From Bradyrhizobium sp. AZCC 2176 (lineage in GTDB: Bacteria > Pseudomonadota > Alphaproteobacteria > Rhizobiales > Xanthobacteraceae): DNA of 64,000 nucleotides. Under the pieces are notes generated by a model. The model made no database searches. It saw nothing but the letters and a program-made list of their open reading frames with translations, and was not told the origin of the DNA. Location of the stretch: positions 124,001-188,000 of the forward strand of contig NZ_JAZHRX010000001.1 of the NCBI RefSeq assembly GCF_036924645.1, written 5' to 3'. Made by a program: the position numbers and the translations under genes. The first letter of the stretch is position 1; every line of letters starts with the position of its first letter. Positions 45,757 through 54,173 of this stretch are shown here, piece by piece.

Positions 45757-46813
45757 GCGGCCGCCAGCGGGCGGACGCGCAGCACGCCGCGCAGGCCGGC
45801 GGCGGTGCCGACCAGAATGCCGGCGAACGCAATCAGCGACGCCAGTGCGAGGGTGGAAAATCCGGTCAGGCCCTGCCCGATCGAGCAGCCGAACGCCATC
45901 ACGCCGCCGATACCCATCAGCGCAGCCCCGCCGCCGGAGCGAAGCATGTGGCGCGGCGACTGATAGCCTTCGAGCTGAAAGCGGCCGGTCAGCAACGCGG
46001 TCGCGCGAGGCTGCCGGCGAACACGCCGAACACGGTGACGATGCCGAAATTCAGCGTCGATCCCGTCGACAGCATGACGTATTGCAGCGCATCCGCGATC
46101 GGTGCGATGAAGGTAAGCGAGGTCACCGGCGTCGGGTTGAAATCGTCGGCGCCGAGATAGCCGGTGGCAAACCAGCCGGCCACGACGAGCAGGCCGATCA
46201 CCAAGCCTGCGGCGATCTGGCCCGGCGAGCGCCGGAACGCCGGATGGGCAAAGGCGAAGATGATCAGCGCCGCAGAGATGATCGAGGCCGCCAGCATGCG
46301 CGCGGCCGTTGGGCTCAAGCCTGCGGCGGCGAGCAGCGCCGGCACCGAGTTTGCGGTTGCCGTGGTCTGCGAAGCGCCGACCATCGCGATACGCGTCGGC
46401 GCGATCAGGCCTTTCAGCGTCATCTGGGCAAAGATTGCGAGGACGACGACCACGACGAAAGAACGGAGATTGCCGCGCCCGAGCAGCACCAGCGCGCGCG
46501 ACCCGCAGCCGTTCGACAGCACCATGCCGTAGCCGAACAAGAGGCCACCGAAGAACATCACCGGCGCGGAGAAAGCAGGCTGCAGGTAGATCGATTTGCC
46601 GATATCGGCGAGACCTGCCGCCGCCAGCAATTGTGTACCGGCAACAGCCACGCCGATCGCCAGCGCATAGGTGCGGACCAGCCGGCCATCGCCTTCCGCC
46701 CAGAAACCACGAAGACTGCTGAGCAGGCAAAACCCGCTGAGCAATCCGACCGATCCATAAACAAGACCGATCAGCAATCCGCCCATCACGATAATATTGC
46801 CACTGTCCAGCAC
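45753..46813 (-). pseudogene. YeeE/YedE family membrane protein, frameshifted
   Basis: A multi-span sulfur-transport-like protein of about 352 residues split into two frames. The upstream frame has GGLLIGLVYGSVGLLSGFC and the conserved Cys motif LSNGCGSRALVLLGRGN. The downstream frame has the second motif AFGCSIGQGLTG. The break is at 46002-46007, where CGCGCG replaces CGCG: dropping two bases restores GSLATALLTGRFQ. GTG 46813 with AGGGAAG upstream is the likely start. Family members move thiosulfate or other sulfur species. The gene converges on the OsmC fusion, overlapping its end by 4 bp. Confidence 0.83.
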
Positions 46814-47039
46814 GGTTCTTCCCTGTTCCCTTGCACGGCCGCCCAGGCCGCCACCGCTCAAATAGGAAGCAATTTCCGTGCTGCTAATACGTTGGAAGCA
46901 TGGGCCCGTCCACGGCCGGCGATGCAGAGAATGAATCTCTCGTTCCGTCAGGGCAGCGAAGGAATAAAAGCGCTGCCGGCGAGGGGAATAAGGGAGATTT
47001 GTTTTCCGCGCAAAAATAGGGAGACGGCGTGCGGCCAGC

Positions 47040-48056
47040 CTACGCCCAAGGCCGCAGGATCACGCGATCGCGCGACGAACCGGCCACCGCGATGAAAGCA
47101 GCCTTGGCCTGCTCCAGCGGATAGATCGCGTTCGACTTGATCGGAAACGGCTTGAGATGCCCGCTGGCGAAGCCCGGGCCGAGTTCCCTTAAGACCGCGC
47201 CGGTCGCAACCGAGGACAGGCCGAGCGTATCGATGCCCACGTAAGTGTGCTGGCCGCGATAGAACTCCAGGATGTTGAACGGCACGATGCGGTCGACCGC
47301 GGCGATCAGGATTTGCCGCCCGCGCAACGCCAGCGATTTGTGCGCGGCCTCGAAATAGGGATCGCCGACCGTATTGAACACGATGTCGGCGCCCTTGCCG
47401 CCGGTGAATTCGCGCATGCGCGGCGCGACGTCGGTTGCTGACGCGTCGATGACTTCCACGTTTGAATTGGCGTGGCCTTCGTAAGCCTCGCGCTTGCGCA
47501 CCACGCCGATTACCCGGGCACCGTGCCAGCTCGCGATCTGTACGGCGGCCTGCCCGACCTTGCCGTTGACGCCCATCACGAGCACAGTCTCACCGGCTTT
47601 CGGGATGCCGGCGCGGCGCAGGCCTTCCATCGCGGTGACGAACGGCACACCGATGCCGGCGGCCTCCTCCCAGGAAATGCCGCTCGGCTTCTCCACCACG
47701 GCGTCGGCTTCGACCACCAGATGCGTGGCGTGGGTGCCATCGCGGCGGATGCCGAGATCGCCTGACGAGCCGAACACTTCGCGCCCGATCCAGCCCGTCG
47801 GACCATCGACCACGACGCCCGCATAGTCGCGGCCCGGCGTCCGCGGAAACACCGCATAAGGCATCAGCCCGGTCGCAGCCTTCACGTCAGATGGATTGAC
47901 GGCGGCGGCCTTGATCTCGATCAGCAGGTCGGTTTCGCCGCGCGACATCGCGTGCGTCTCGACGACCGGCATGAGCGAAGCGGCATCGGCGGCCATTGCC
48001 GACAGGCGCACGCAACGGGCCTGGATGGCAACGGGGCTAACTTTGGCAACCAACAT
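47040..48056 (-). CDS. zinc-type alcohol dehydrogenase/quinone oxidoreductase family protein
   Basis: The 338-residue MDR-superfamily protein has the GroES-like domain (AAVNPSDVKAATGLMPYAVF, PGRDYAGVVVDG) and a Rossmann domain with VLVMGVNGKVGQAAVQIA near residue 150. The zinc-binding Cys/His set is absent, so a quinone-oxidoreductase-like NADPH enzyme is likelier than a zinc alcohol dehydrogenase. ATG 48056 with AGGAAGG is preferred over GTG 48059. It lies 31 bp behind paaK in the same direction and may be cotranscribed. The 226-bp gap to the left holds nothing recognisable. Confidence 0.87.
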   Translation of the reverse strand: MLVAKVSPVAIQARCVRLSAMAADAASLMPVVETHAMSRGETDLLIEIKAAAVNPSDVKAATGLMPYAVFPRTPGRDYAGVVVDGPTGWIGREVFGSSGDLGIRRDGTHATHLVVEADAVVEKPSGISWEEAAGIGVPFVTAMEGLRRAGIPKAGETVLVMGVNGKVGQAAVQIASWHGARVIGVVRKREAYEGHANSNVEVIDASATDVAPRMREFTGGKGADIVFNTVGDPYFEAAHKSLALRGRQILIAAVDRIVPFNILEFYRGQHTYVGIDTLGLSSVATGAVLRELGPGFASGHLKPFPIKSNAIYPLEQAKAAFIAVAGSSRDRVILRPWA

Positions 48057-48089
48057 CACGGCCTTCCTGCTGTCTCATTCAATCAGGAG

Positions 48090-49421
48090 TTACCCTTTCG
48101 GCCGCTTGTCGTAAACACGTTTCGCCTTGCCGAGTGAACGTTCCAGCGTATCGGGGGCGACCGCCTTGATGCGCGCGGTGATGCCGATGGTGTTCTTGAT
48201 GAAGACCGCGACCTTTTCGGCGTGCGTGGGCAGCCCGCTGCCGTCCCAGCGTTCCGGGCGGACTTCGGCGAGCACGGTCATTTCGTCCATCCGCCCCTCC
48301 CGCGTCAGTTCGATGATGAAATGGCCGCCGCACCAGTCGGTCGCAAGCAGCGCTTCCTCGATCTGGGTCGGAAATACGTTGACGCCGCGCAGGATGATCA
48401 TGTCATCGGAACGCCCCGTCACCTTCTCCATACGCCGCATGCCCGGCCGGGCGGTTCCCGGCAGCAGCCGCGTCAGGTCGCGGGTGCGGTAGCGGATGAT
48501 TGGAAAAGCTTGCTTGGTCAGCGAGGTGAAGACCAGTTCGCCCTTTTCGCCGTCGGGCAGCACCACGCCGGTCTCCGGATCGATCACCTCGGGATAGAAA
48601 TGATCCTCCCAGATGTGCAGGCCGTCCTTGGTCTCCACGCATTCCTGCGCCACGCCGGGGCCGATCACTTCCGACAGGCCGTAAATATCAGTCGCATCCA
48701 TGTCGAACGCCTGCTCGATCTCGACGCGCATCGCATTGGTCCAGGGCTCGGCGCCGAAGATGCCGAACTTCAGCGACGATTGGCGCGGATCGAGGCCCTG
48801 CCTTTTGAACTCGTCGAGAATGGCGAGCATGTAGCTTGGCGTGACCGTGATGATATCAGGCTTGAAGTCGTTGATCAGTTGCACCTGGCGCTCGGTCATG
48901 CCGCCGGAAACCGGCACCACCGTGCAACCGAGCTTCTCGGCGCCGTAATGCACGCCAAGCCCGCCGGTGAACAGGCCATAGCCATAGGCATTGTGAATGA
49001 TCATGCCGCTGCGGCCGCCGGCGGCGCGGATCGAGCGCGCCATCACGTCCGACCAGATGTCGATATCTGCTTGCGTGTAGCCGACCACGATCGGCTTGCC
49101 GGTCGTGCCCGAGGATGCGTGGACGCGAACCAGCTTTTCGCGCGGCACCGCGAACATGTTGAAGGGATAGTTGTCGCGGAGATCAGTCTTCACCGTGAAC
49201 GGGAACCTGGCGAGATCGGCGAGCTGTTTGAAATCGGATGGATGCACGCCGGCCGCATCAAACGCGTTCTTGTAATGCGCGACGTTGTCATAGGCGTGCT
49301 TGAGCGACCAGGCGAGGCGCCTGGTCTGCAACGCCATGATCTCGTCGCGCGAGGCGCGCTCGGCCTCGTCCAATTCAGCGCTGTAACCGCTTCCGCTGGA
49401 TTTCAATCTTGCCATGGCCAT
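48090..49421 (-). CDS. paaK: phenylacetate-CoA ligase
   Basis: The 443-residue adenylate-forming enzyme activates phenylacetate to its CoA thioester, the first step of the pathway. The AMP-binding motif is VHASSGTTGKPIVVGYTQAD near residue 95, followed by YGYGLFTGGLGVHYG, FGAEPWTNAMR and DIYGLSEVIGPGVA. The C-terminal domain has GRSDDMIILRGVNVFPTQIE. ATG 49421 with AGGGGAA eight bases upstream is the best start. It is separated from paaI by only 19 bp. Confidence 0.96.
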   Translation of the reverse strand: MAMARLKSSGSGYSAELDEAERASRDEIMALQTRRLAWSLKHAYDNVAHYKNAFDAAGVHPSDFKQLADLARFPFTVKTDLRDNYPFNMFAVPREKLVRVHASSGTTGKPIVVGYTQADIDIWSDVMARSIRAAGGRSGMIIHNAYGYGLFTGGLGVHYGAEKLGCTVVPVSGGMTERQVQLINDFKPDIITVTPSYMLAILDEFKRQGLDPRQSSLKFGIFGAEPWTNAMRVEIEQAFDMDATDIYGLSEVIGPGVAQECVETKDGLHIWEDHFYPEVIDPETGVVLPDGEKGELVFTSLTKQAFPIIRYRTRDLTRLLPGTARPGMRRMEKVTGRSDDMIILRGVNVFPTQIEEALLATDWCGGHFIIELTREGRMDEMTVLAEVRPERWDGSGLPTHAEKVAVFIKNTIGITARIKAVAPDTLERSLGKAKRVYDKRPKG

Positions 49422-49440
49422 GGCGCGTTCCCCTTGCTTT

Positions 49441-49899
49441 CTATTCTTGTGTGGCCTCGTTGTCCGCAACCGGCAGCCACGTTCCCGCTATGGTGCGGGA
49501 GTGGCCACGGAATTCCGCGATCACGACATCGCCTGATGTGACGCGAACGTCATAGATGCCAGACCGGCCGTTGCGCGAGATTTCCCGGGCGGTGGCGATC
49601 AGAACGTCGCCGAGCTTGCCCGGCCGGATAAAGGTGATGTCGCATTGCGCGGCGACGGCGCGCTCGTTGCGGGAATTGCAGGCAAAGGCGAAGGTGGAAT
49701 CCGCCAGCAGGAAGATAAAGCCGCCATGGACGATGCGCTGGCCGTTGACCATGTGCGGCGCTACCGTCATCGTCAGCGTCGCCTGCCCGGGCTTGACCTC
49801 GACAATCTTCATGCCGAGGCCCTTGCTGGCGTCATCTTCCTTCCACATCGCATCCGCGCAGGCGCGGGCGATCTCGTCGGGCGAAAGCGCGACGTTCAT
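49441..49899 (-). CDS. paaI: hydroxyphenylacetyl-CoA thioesterase PaaI
   Basis: The 152-residue hotdog-fold thioesterase shows IVHGGFIFLLADSTFAFACN near residue 62, with the active-site Asp in LADS, and ITFIRPGKLGDVLIATA. It relieves CoA trapping by hydrolysing ring-hydroxylated phenylacetyl-CoA intermediates. The frame extends to 50001, but ATG 49899 (MNVALSPDEIARACADAMW) fits the family N-terminus. Confidence 0.94.
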   Translation of the reverse strand: MNVALSPDEIARACADAMWKEDDASKGLGMKIVEVKPGQATLTMTVAPHMVNGQRIVHGGFIFLLADSTFAFACNSRNERAVAAQCDITFIRPGKLGDVLIATAREISRNGRSGIYDVRVTSGDVVIAEFRGHSRTIAGTWLPVADNEATQE

Positions 49900-50032
49900 G
49901 GCGGGTTGCCCGCTCTGCGAGACGGTTCCACGACGTTCTCTCCCTTTGCGTACGGGCCTGTTGTCAGGCCTCGTTAGTCTGTTCACCTTGAGACCAAGCA
50001 CCTGGGTTGTCGAGATCCCAGGTTCTTTGCCC

Positions 50033-50115
50033 CGTCATTCCGGGATGGTGCGCGAGCACCAGACCCGGAATCTCGAGATTCCGGGTCTGGTCCTTCGGAC
50101 CATCCCGGAATGACG
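50033..50115. repeat. long imperfect palindrome, CGTCATTCCGGGATGGT family
   Basis: CGTCATTCCGGGATGGT and ACCATCCCGGAATGACG are exact complements at the ends, and AGACCCGGAATC/GATTCCGGGTCT form the centre around CTCGAG-like bases. The RNA would fold into one long hairpin. It sits between paaE and paaI in the paa cluster, next to the paaE stop. Confidence 0.85.
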
Positions 50116-50122
50116 ACTTCAC

Positions 50123-51202
50123 TCACACGTGATCGTAGTCCACCACCACCTTGTCCGAACACGGCCGCGCCTGGCAGGTCAGGATGAATCCCGCCTTCAG
50201 CTCCCATGGCTCCAGCGAATAGTTGACTTCCATCTTGGCGTCGCCCTCGACCAGCTTGGCGCGGCAGGTCGAGCACATGCCGCCCTTGCAGGCGAACGGC
50301 AGATCCATGCCGGCGCGCAACGCGGCGTCGAGGATCGATTCCTCCTCGGCGACCGGCACATCGCGCCGCTTGCCGTCGATGATCAGCGACGCCATCGCCT
50401 TGGGCGGCGCAGATGCTTCGATAATTTTCTTCGGACGCGGCTTGCCGCCGAACTCGGAAACGAAGCGCTCGACGTGAATGCGATCCTCGGCGATGCCGAT
50501 CTCGCGACAGGTCGCCTCGATGTCCTCACTCATGCCCATCGGGCCGCAGATGAGGACATGATCGACGCTTGCCGCCGGCACCAGCGAGCGCAGCAGCACC
50601 CGCACCTTCTCGCCGTCGAGCCGGCCGTGCAGGATCGGAATGTCCTGCTCTTCGCCCGAAATGACGTGGAACAGCGACAGCCGCTGCATGAAGCGGTCCT
50701 TTAATTCCTCCAGCTCTTCGAGGAACAGCATGCCCGATGTCGAGCGGTTGCCGTAGAACAGGAAGAACCGGCTGTTCGGTTCGCGCGCGAGCACGCCCTT
50801 GACGATCGACAGGATCGGCGTGATGCCGCTTCCCGCGGCAAAGCCGACATAGACCCGCGCCTCATCAGGCGCATGGGCGACACCAAAACGGCCGGTCGGC
50901 GTCATGACGTCGAGCTCGTCGCCGGCCTTCAATTCGTCCGCGGCCCAGTTCGAGAACGCGCCGCCATCGACCTTTTTCACGGCGATGCGCAGTTCGCCGT
51001 CATCGGGCCCCGAACAGATCGAATAGGAGCGGCGCACTTCCTCGCCGTCCATGGTGGTGCGCAGCGTGAGGTATTGCCCGGGGGTGAAGCCGTAGTCGCC
51101 TTCCAGTTCCTTCGGGATCGTAAACGTCATCGACACCGCATCCGCAGCTTCGCGGCGCAGATCGTTGACGGCGAGACGGTGAAAGCGCGGGGCGTGGGAC
51201 AC
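50123..51202 (-). CDS. paaE: 1,2-phenylacetyl-CoA epoxidase, reductase subunit PaaE
   Basis: The 359-residue reductase passes electrons from NADPH to the PaaAC oxygenase. The FAD site is RRSYSICSGP near residue 50, the NAD domain has YVGFAAGSGITPILSIVKG, and the C-terminal plant-type ferredoxin has the 2Fe-2S ligands in PFACKGGMCSTCRAKLVEG and the last Cys in FILTCQARP. GTG 51202 with GGGAGG upstream gives the family N-terminus. Confidence 0.95.
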   Translation of the reverse strand: MSHAPRFHRLAVNDLRREAADAVSMTFTIPKELEGDYGFTPGQYLTLRTTMDGEEVRRSYSICSGPDDGELRIAVKKVDGGAFSNWAADELKAGDELDVMTPTGRFGVAHAPDEARVYVGFAAGSGITPILSIVKGVLAREPNSRFFLFYGNRSTSGMLFLEELEELKDRFMQRLSLFHVISGEEQDIPILHGRLDGEKVRVLLRSLVPAASVDHVLICGPMGMSEDIEATCREIGIAEDRIHVERFVSEFGGKPRPKKIIEASAPPKAMASLIIDGKRRDVPVAEEESILDAALRAGMDLPFACKGGMCSTCRAKLVEGDAKMEVNYSLEPWELKAGFILTCQARPCSDKVVVDYDHV

Positions 51203-51218
51203 TAGCGACCTCCCACAG

Positions 51219-51303
51219 TCATTGCGAGGAGCAAAGCGACGAAGCAATCCATTGTTTCTTTTCGCGGTGACATGGATTGCTTCGCTTCGCTCGCAATGAC
51301 GGA
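51219..51303. repeat. short palindromic repeat, GACGAAGCAATCCA family
   Basis: CATTGCGAGGAGC, GACGAAGCAATCCAT and ATGGATTGCTTCG with TCGCAATGACG form a hairpin related to the inner part of the element at 28581-28715. It separates paaD from paaE. Confidence 0.75.
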
Positions 51304-51316
51304 CATAACGACGGCC

Positions 51317-51817
51317 TCAATGACACTTGAAATAATCAAACGGTTCGCGGCAGGTCTTGCAGCGCCACATCGCCTTGCAGGAGGTCGAGCCGAATTCGGA
51401 CAGCAGTTCGGTTTTTTCAGAACCGCATTGCGGGCACGCCACCTGCTGCTCCCCGAACAGCGCGCGGCGGGAAGTTGAGGCCTGCGGCGGAGCGATGCCG
51501 TAGGCCTGGAGCTTGTTGCGGCCGTCCTCGCTCATCCAGTCCGTGGTCCAGGCCGGCGACAGCACGGTGCGGACGGTCGGCCGGCCGATGCCCGCGCGCT
51601 CCAGCGCCAGCTCGATCTCGACTGCGATCATGTTCATGGCCGGGCAGCCCGAGTATGTCGGCGTGATCGCGACCTCGACCCGGCCGTCGTGGATCTGGAC
51701 GTCGCGCAGCACGCCGAGATCGGCGATGGTGAGCACTGGTATCTCGGGATCGACCACTTGCGCTGCCGCCTCCCAGGCGCGACGGCGCAGATCGGTATCG
51801 TTGACGGCGCTTACCAT
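51317..51817 (-). CDS. paaD: 1,2-phenylacetyl-CoA epoxidase subunit PaaD
   Basis: The 166-residue protein has an N-terminal MIP18/DUF59 domain (VVDPEIPVLTIADLGVLRDV, ITPTYSGCPAMNMI). The C-terminal zinc-ribbon-like Cys set reads CPQCGSEKTE and CKTCREPFDYFKCH. PaaD is required for epoxidase activity, probably for metal-centre assembly. Its start overlaps the paaC stop by 7 bp. Confidence 0.94.
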   Translation of the reverse strand: MVSAVNDTDLRRRAWEAAAQVVDPEIPVLTIADLGVLRDVQIHDGRVEVAITPTYSGCPAMNMIAVEIELALERAGIGRPTVRTVLSPAWTTDWMSEDGRNKLQAYGIAPPQASTSRRALFGEQQVACPQCGSEKTELLSEFGSTSCKAMWRCKTCREPFDYFKCH

Positions 51818-52587
51818 GTCGCCCCCGGAAAGGTGCGTTGCATCGATTGCAGCTCGCTGAGGAGATGGCCGAGATGCTCGCTATGCCGGCCGCTGCGGCC
51901 GCCCTGTTGCATCCAGTCGTTCTTCGGCAACGCGAGCGTCGCTTCGTCGACCACGCCGGATACCGTCTTCAGCCATTGCGATTGCAGCGGCGCCGGATCG
52001 ATCGCGATGCCGGTATCGATCAGCCCGCGCTCGCTGTCATCGACGGCGAACATTTCGCCGGTGAAGGCCCAGAGTTCGTCGATCGCGGCTTGCGCACGGG
52101 CGTGGCTCTCCTCGGTGCCGTCGCCGAGGCGGACGATCCATTCCGAGCAATGCCTGACATGATAGGCACTTTCCTTTTCCGACTTCGCCGCGATTGCCGC
52201 CAGCGTCGCATCAGTAGAGCGCATCATGGCGCGCCAGTAGAGATCAGCGAAGGTCGCACAAAAGAATTGCCGCACCATGGTGCGGGCGAAATCGCCGTTC
52301 GGCTGTTCCAGCAGCAGCAGATTGCGGTACTGTCTGACATCCCGCAGATAGGCGAACTTGTCCTCGTCGTTATCCCTGCCCTCGACCTTGGCCGCATAGG
52401 CATAGAGCTCGCGCGCCTGGCCGAGCAGATCGAGGCCCATATTGGCGAGCGCCATGTCCTCTTCCAGCATCGGCGCATGGCCGCACCATTCCGACAGCCG
52501 GTGCCCGAGGATCAGCGCATCGTCGGCGCGGCGCAGGGTGTAGAGCACCAGCGGCGTTTCGGAGACGGTGATGTTGGCTGCGGTCAT
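51811..52587 (-). CDS. paaC: 1,2-phenylacetyl-CoA epoxidase, structural subunit PaaC
   Basis: The 258-residue ferritin-like protein is the non-catalytic partner of PaaA. Typical segments are LRRADDALILGHRLSEWCGH, ALANMGLDLLGQARELYAYA and AKSEKESAYHVRHCSEWIVR. ATG 52587 with AGGAATC seven bases upstream is chosen over 52608. A 220-bp gap with a repeat separates it from paaB, unusual for this operon. Confidence 0.95.
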   Translation of the reverse strand: MTAANITVSETPLVLYTLRRADDALILGHRLSEWCGHAPMLEEDMALANMGLDLLGQARELYAYAAKVEGRDNDEDKFAYLRDVRQYRNLLLLEQPNGDFARTMVRQFFCATFADLYWRAMMRSTDATLAAIAAKSEKESAYHVRHCSEWIVRLGDGTEESHARAQAAIDELWAFTGEMFAVDDSERGLIDTGIAIDPAPLQSQWLKTVSGVVDEATLALPKNDWMQQGGRSGRHSEHLGHLLSELQSMQRTFPGATW

Positions 52588-52612
52588 GCCTGATTCCTGC
52601 CTATTCACATTC

Positions 52613-52806
52613 CGACCTCATCCTGAGGAGCGCGGAACGCGCGTCTCGAAGGATGGGCCACGGTCCCTTTGCCGCCATCCTTCGAGACGCTTGCTTCGCA
52701 AGCTCCTCAGGATGAGGTCTGAATTCCTGGCCACGGGCCTCGTGGTTCTCCCGGCGATGCGAAGCATCGTCCGGAGACGCCGCTCACGCGCCTCCTCACC
52801 ATGACG
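52613..52806. repeat. dispersed repeat, CCTCATCCTGAGGAGC family, copy 2 (inside paa operon)
   Basis: Two adjacent hairpin units: CCTCATCCTGAGGAGC pairs with GCTCCTCAGGATGAGG, and a second half has CACGGGCCTCGTGG and CGATGCGAAGCATCG. It fills the gap between paaC and paaB and stops two bases before the paaB stop codon. Confidence 0.85.
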
Positions 52807-52807
52807 G

Positions 52808-53095
52808 CTACATATGCCCTACTTCATCCGGCACATCGTAAAACGTCGGATGCCGGTAAATCTTGGATTCCGCCGGCTCGAACATCATGCCCTTCTCGGA
52901 CGGATCGGACGCGGTGATCGCGCTCGACGGCACCACCCAGATCGAGAGGCCCTCGCCGCGGCGGGTGTAGATGTCGCGTGCGGCCTGCAGCGCCAGCGTC
53001 GCGTCGGCCGCGTGCAGCGAGCCGACATGCTTGTGCGCCAAGCCGTTGCGGCTGCGAATGAAAACCTCCCAGAGCGGAATGTTCGGCGTTGCCAT
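52808..53095 (-). CDS. paaB: 1,2-phenylacetyl-CoA epoxidase subunit PaaB
   Basis: The 95-residue protein starts MATPNIPLWEVFIRSRNGLA and contains HVGSLHAADATLALQAARD and RRGEGLSIWVVPSSAI, the full PaaB family pattern and length. PaaB is a small component of the multicomponent epoxidase. The frame is open to 53302 inside paaA, but ATG 53095 is the conserved start. It lies 10 bp after the paaA stop. Confidence 0.95.
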   Translation of the reverse strand: MATPNIPLWEVFIRSRNGLAHKHVGSLHAADATLALQAARDIYTRRGEGLSIWVVPSSAITASDPSEKGMMFEPAESKIYRHPTFYDVPDEVGHM

Positions 53096-53105
53096 TGCGG
53101 TCTCC

Positions 53106-54098
53106 CTACTCTGCGGCCTGCAGGGCGGTGCGCTGCCGGCGCTTCTCGGCATAGGCCATCGCTGCCTCACGCACCCAGGCGCCTTCGTCATGCGCCTTGC
53201 GGCGCGCGGCGAGGCGATCGCGGTTGCAGGGGCCATTGCCTGCCAGCACCTGCTTGAACTCTTCCCAGTCGATGGCGCTGTACTCCCAGTTGCCCGCTTC
53301 ATTCTGCTTCATGCCGGGATCGGGAATCGAAAGTCCCAGGAAATGTGCCTGCGGCACGGTGGCGTCGACGAATTTCTGGCGCAGCTCGTCATTGGAAAAA
53401 CGCTTGATCTTCCATCTGGTCGAGGTGTCGCTGTGCTGGCTGGCCTGATCGGGCGGACCGAACATCATCAGCACCGGCCACCACCAGCGGTTCAGCGCCT
53501 CCTGCGCCATCGCCTTCTGCTCTTCCGTGCCGCGGCACAGCGTCAGCATGATCTCAAAACCCTGGCGCTGATGAAAGGATTCCTCCTTGCAGACGCGGAT
53601 CATCGCCCGCGCGTAAGGCCCGTAGGAACAGCGGCACAGCGGGATCTGGTTCATGATCGCGGCGCCATCGACCAGCCAGCCGATGGTGCCGATGTCGGCC
53701 CATGTCAGTGTCGGGTAGTTGAAGATCGAGGAGTACTTCGCCTTCCCGGCCAGCATCAGGTCGACCAGCTCTTCGCGCGAAGAGCCAAGCGTTTCGGCGG
53801 CGGCGTAGAGATAGAGCCCGTGGCCGCATTCGTCCTGCACTTTGGCGAGCAGCGCCGCCTTGCGGCGCAGCGACGGCGCACGCGTGATCCAGTTGCCCTC
53901 GGGCAGCATGCCGACGATTTCGGAATGCGCGTGCTGGGAAATCTGCCGCGTCAGCGTCTTGCGGTAGGCCGCCGGCATCCAGTCGTTCGGCTCGATGCGT
54001 TCGTTAGCGTCGATGCGCGCCTGAAACTGCGCAGCCCGCGCGGCGTCCTCAATGTTGCGGTCTTCGCCGTCGGACGAATTGAGCGCCTGCGTGTACAT
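53106..54098 (-). CDS. paaA: 1,2-phenylacetyl-CoA epoxidase, catalytic subunit PaaA
   Basis: The 330-residue diiron oxygenase subunit epoxidises the ring of phenylacetyl-CoA. Diiron ligands are in [17 protein letters not shown] and [14 protein letters not shown]. Other hallmarks are [10 protein letters not shown] at the start and [19 protein letters not shown] near residue 235. GGGAGGTCC precedes ATG 54098. It is the first gene of paaABCDE and follows the AT-rich control region. Confidence 0.97.
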   Translation of the reverse strand: MYTQALNSSDGEDRNIEDAARAAQFQARIDANERIEPNDWMPAAYRKTLTRQISQHAHSEIVGMLPEGNWITRAPSLRRKAALLAKVQDECGHGLYLYAAAETLGSSREELVDLMLAGKAKYSSIFNYPTLTWADIGTIGWLVDGAAIMNQIPLCRCSYGPYARAMIRVCKEESFHQRQGFEIMLTLCRGTEEQKAMAQEALNRWWWPVLMMFGPPDQASQHSDTSTRWKIKRFSNDELRQKFVDATVPQAHFLGLSIPDPGMKQNEAGNWEYSAIDWEEFKQVLAGNGPCNRDRLAARRKAHDEGAWVREAAMAYAEKRRQRTALQAAE

Positions 54099-54173
54099 GG
54101 CGGACCTCCCGATATTTGTTGGGAGACAACATATAACAAAATTTAAGATATGCAATATATTTCTGTAACATAT
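54099..54173 (-). promoter_or_regulatory. paaA promoter region with candidate PaaX operator
   Basis: This 75-bp gap is strikingly AT-rich in a GC-rich genome. On the plus strand ATATTTGTT and ACAACATAT around 54113-54133 form an imperfect inverted repeat about 20 bp before the paaA ribosome site. A second AACATAT appears near 54157. Placement between paaX and paaA suggests the paaABCDE promoter and a PaaX site; the operator itself is inference. Confidence 0.5.

Noticed and set aside
47040..48056. Membership of the alcohol dehydrogenase gene in the phenylacetate pathway
   Set aside because: It is adjacent to and codirectional with paaK, but no known step requires it and its motifs are generic, so it is left unassigned.
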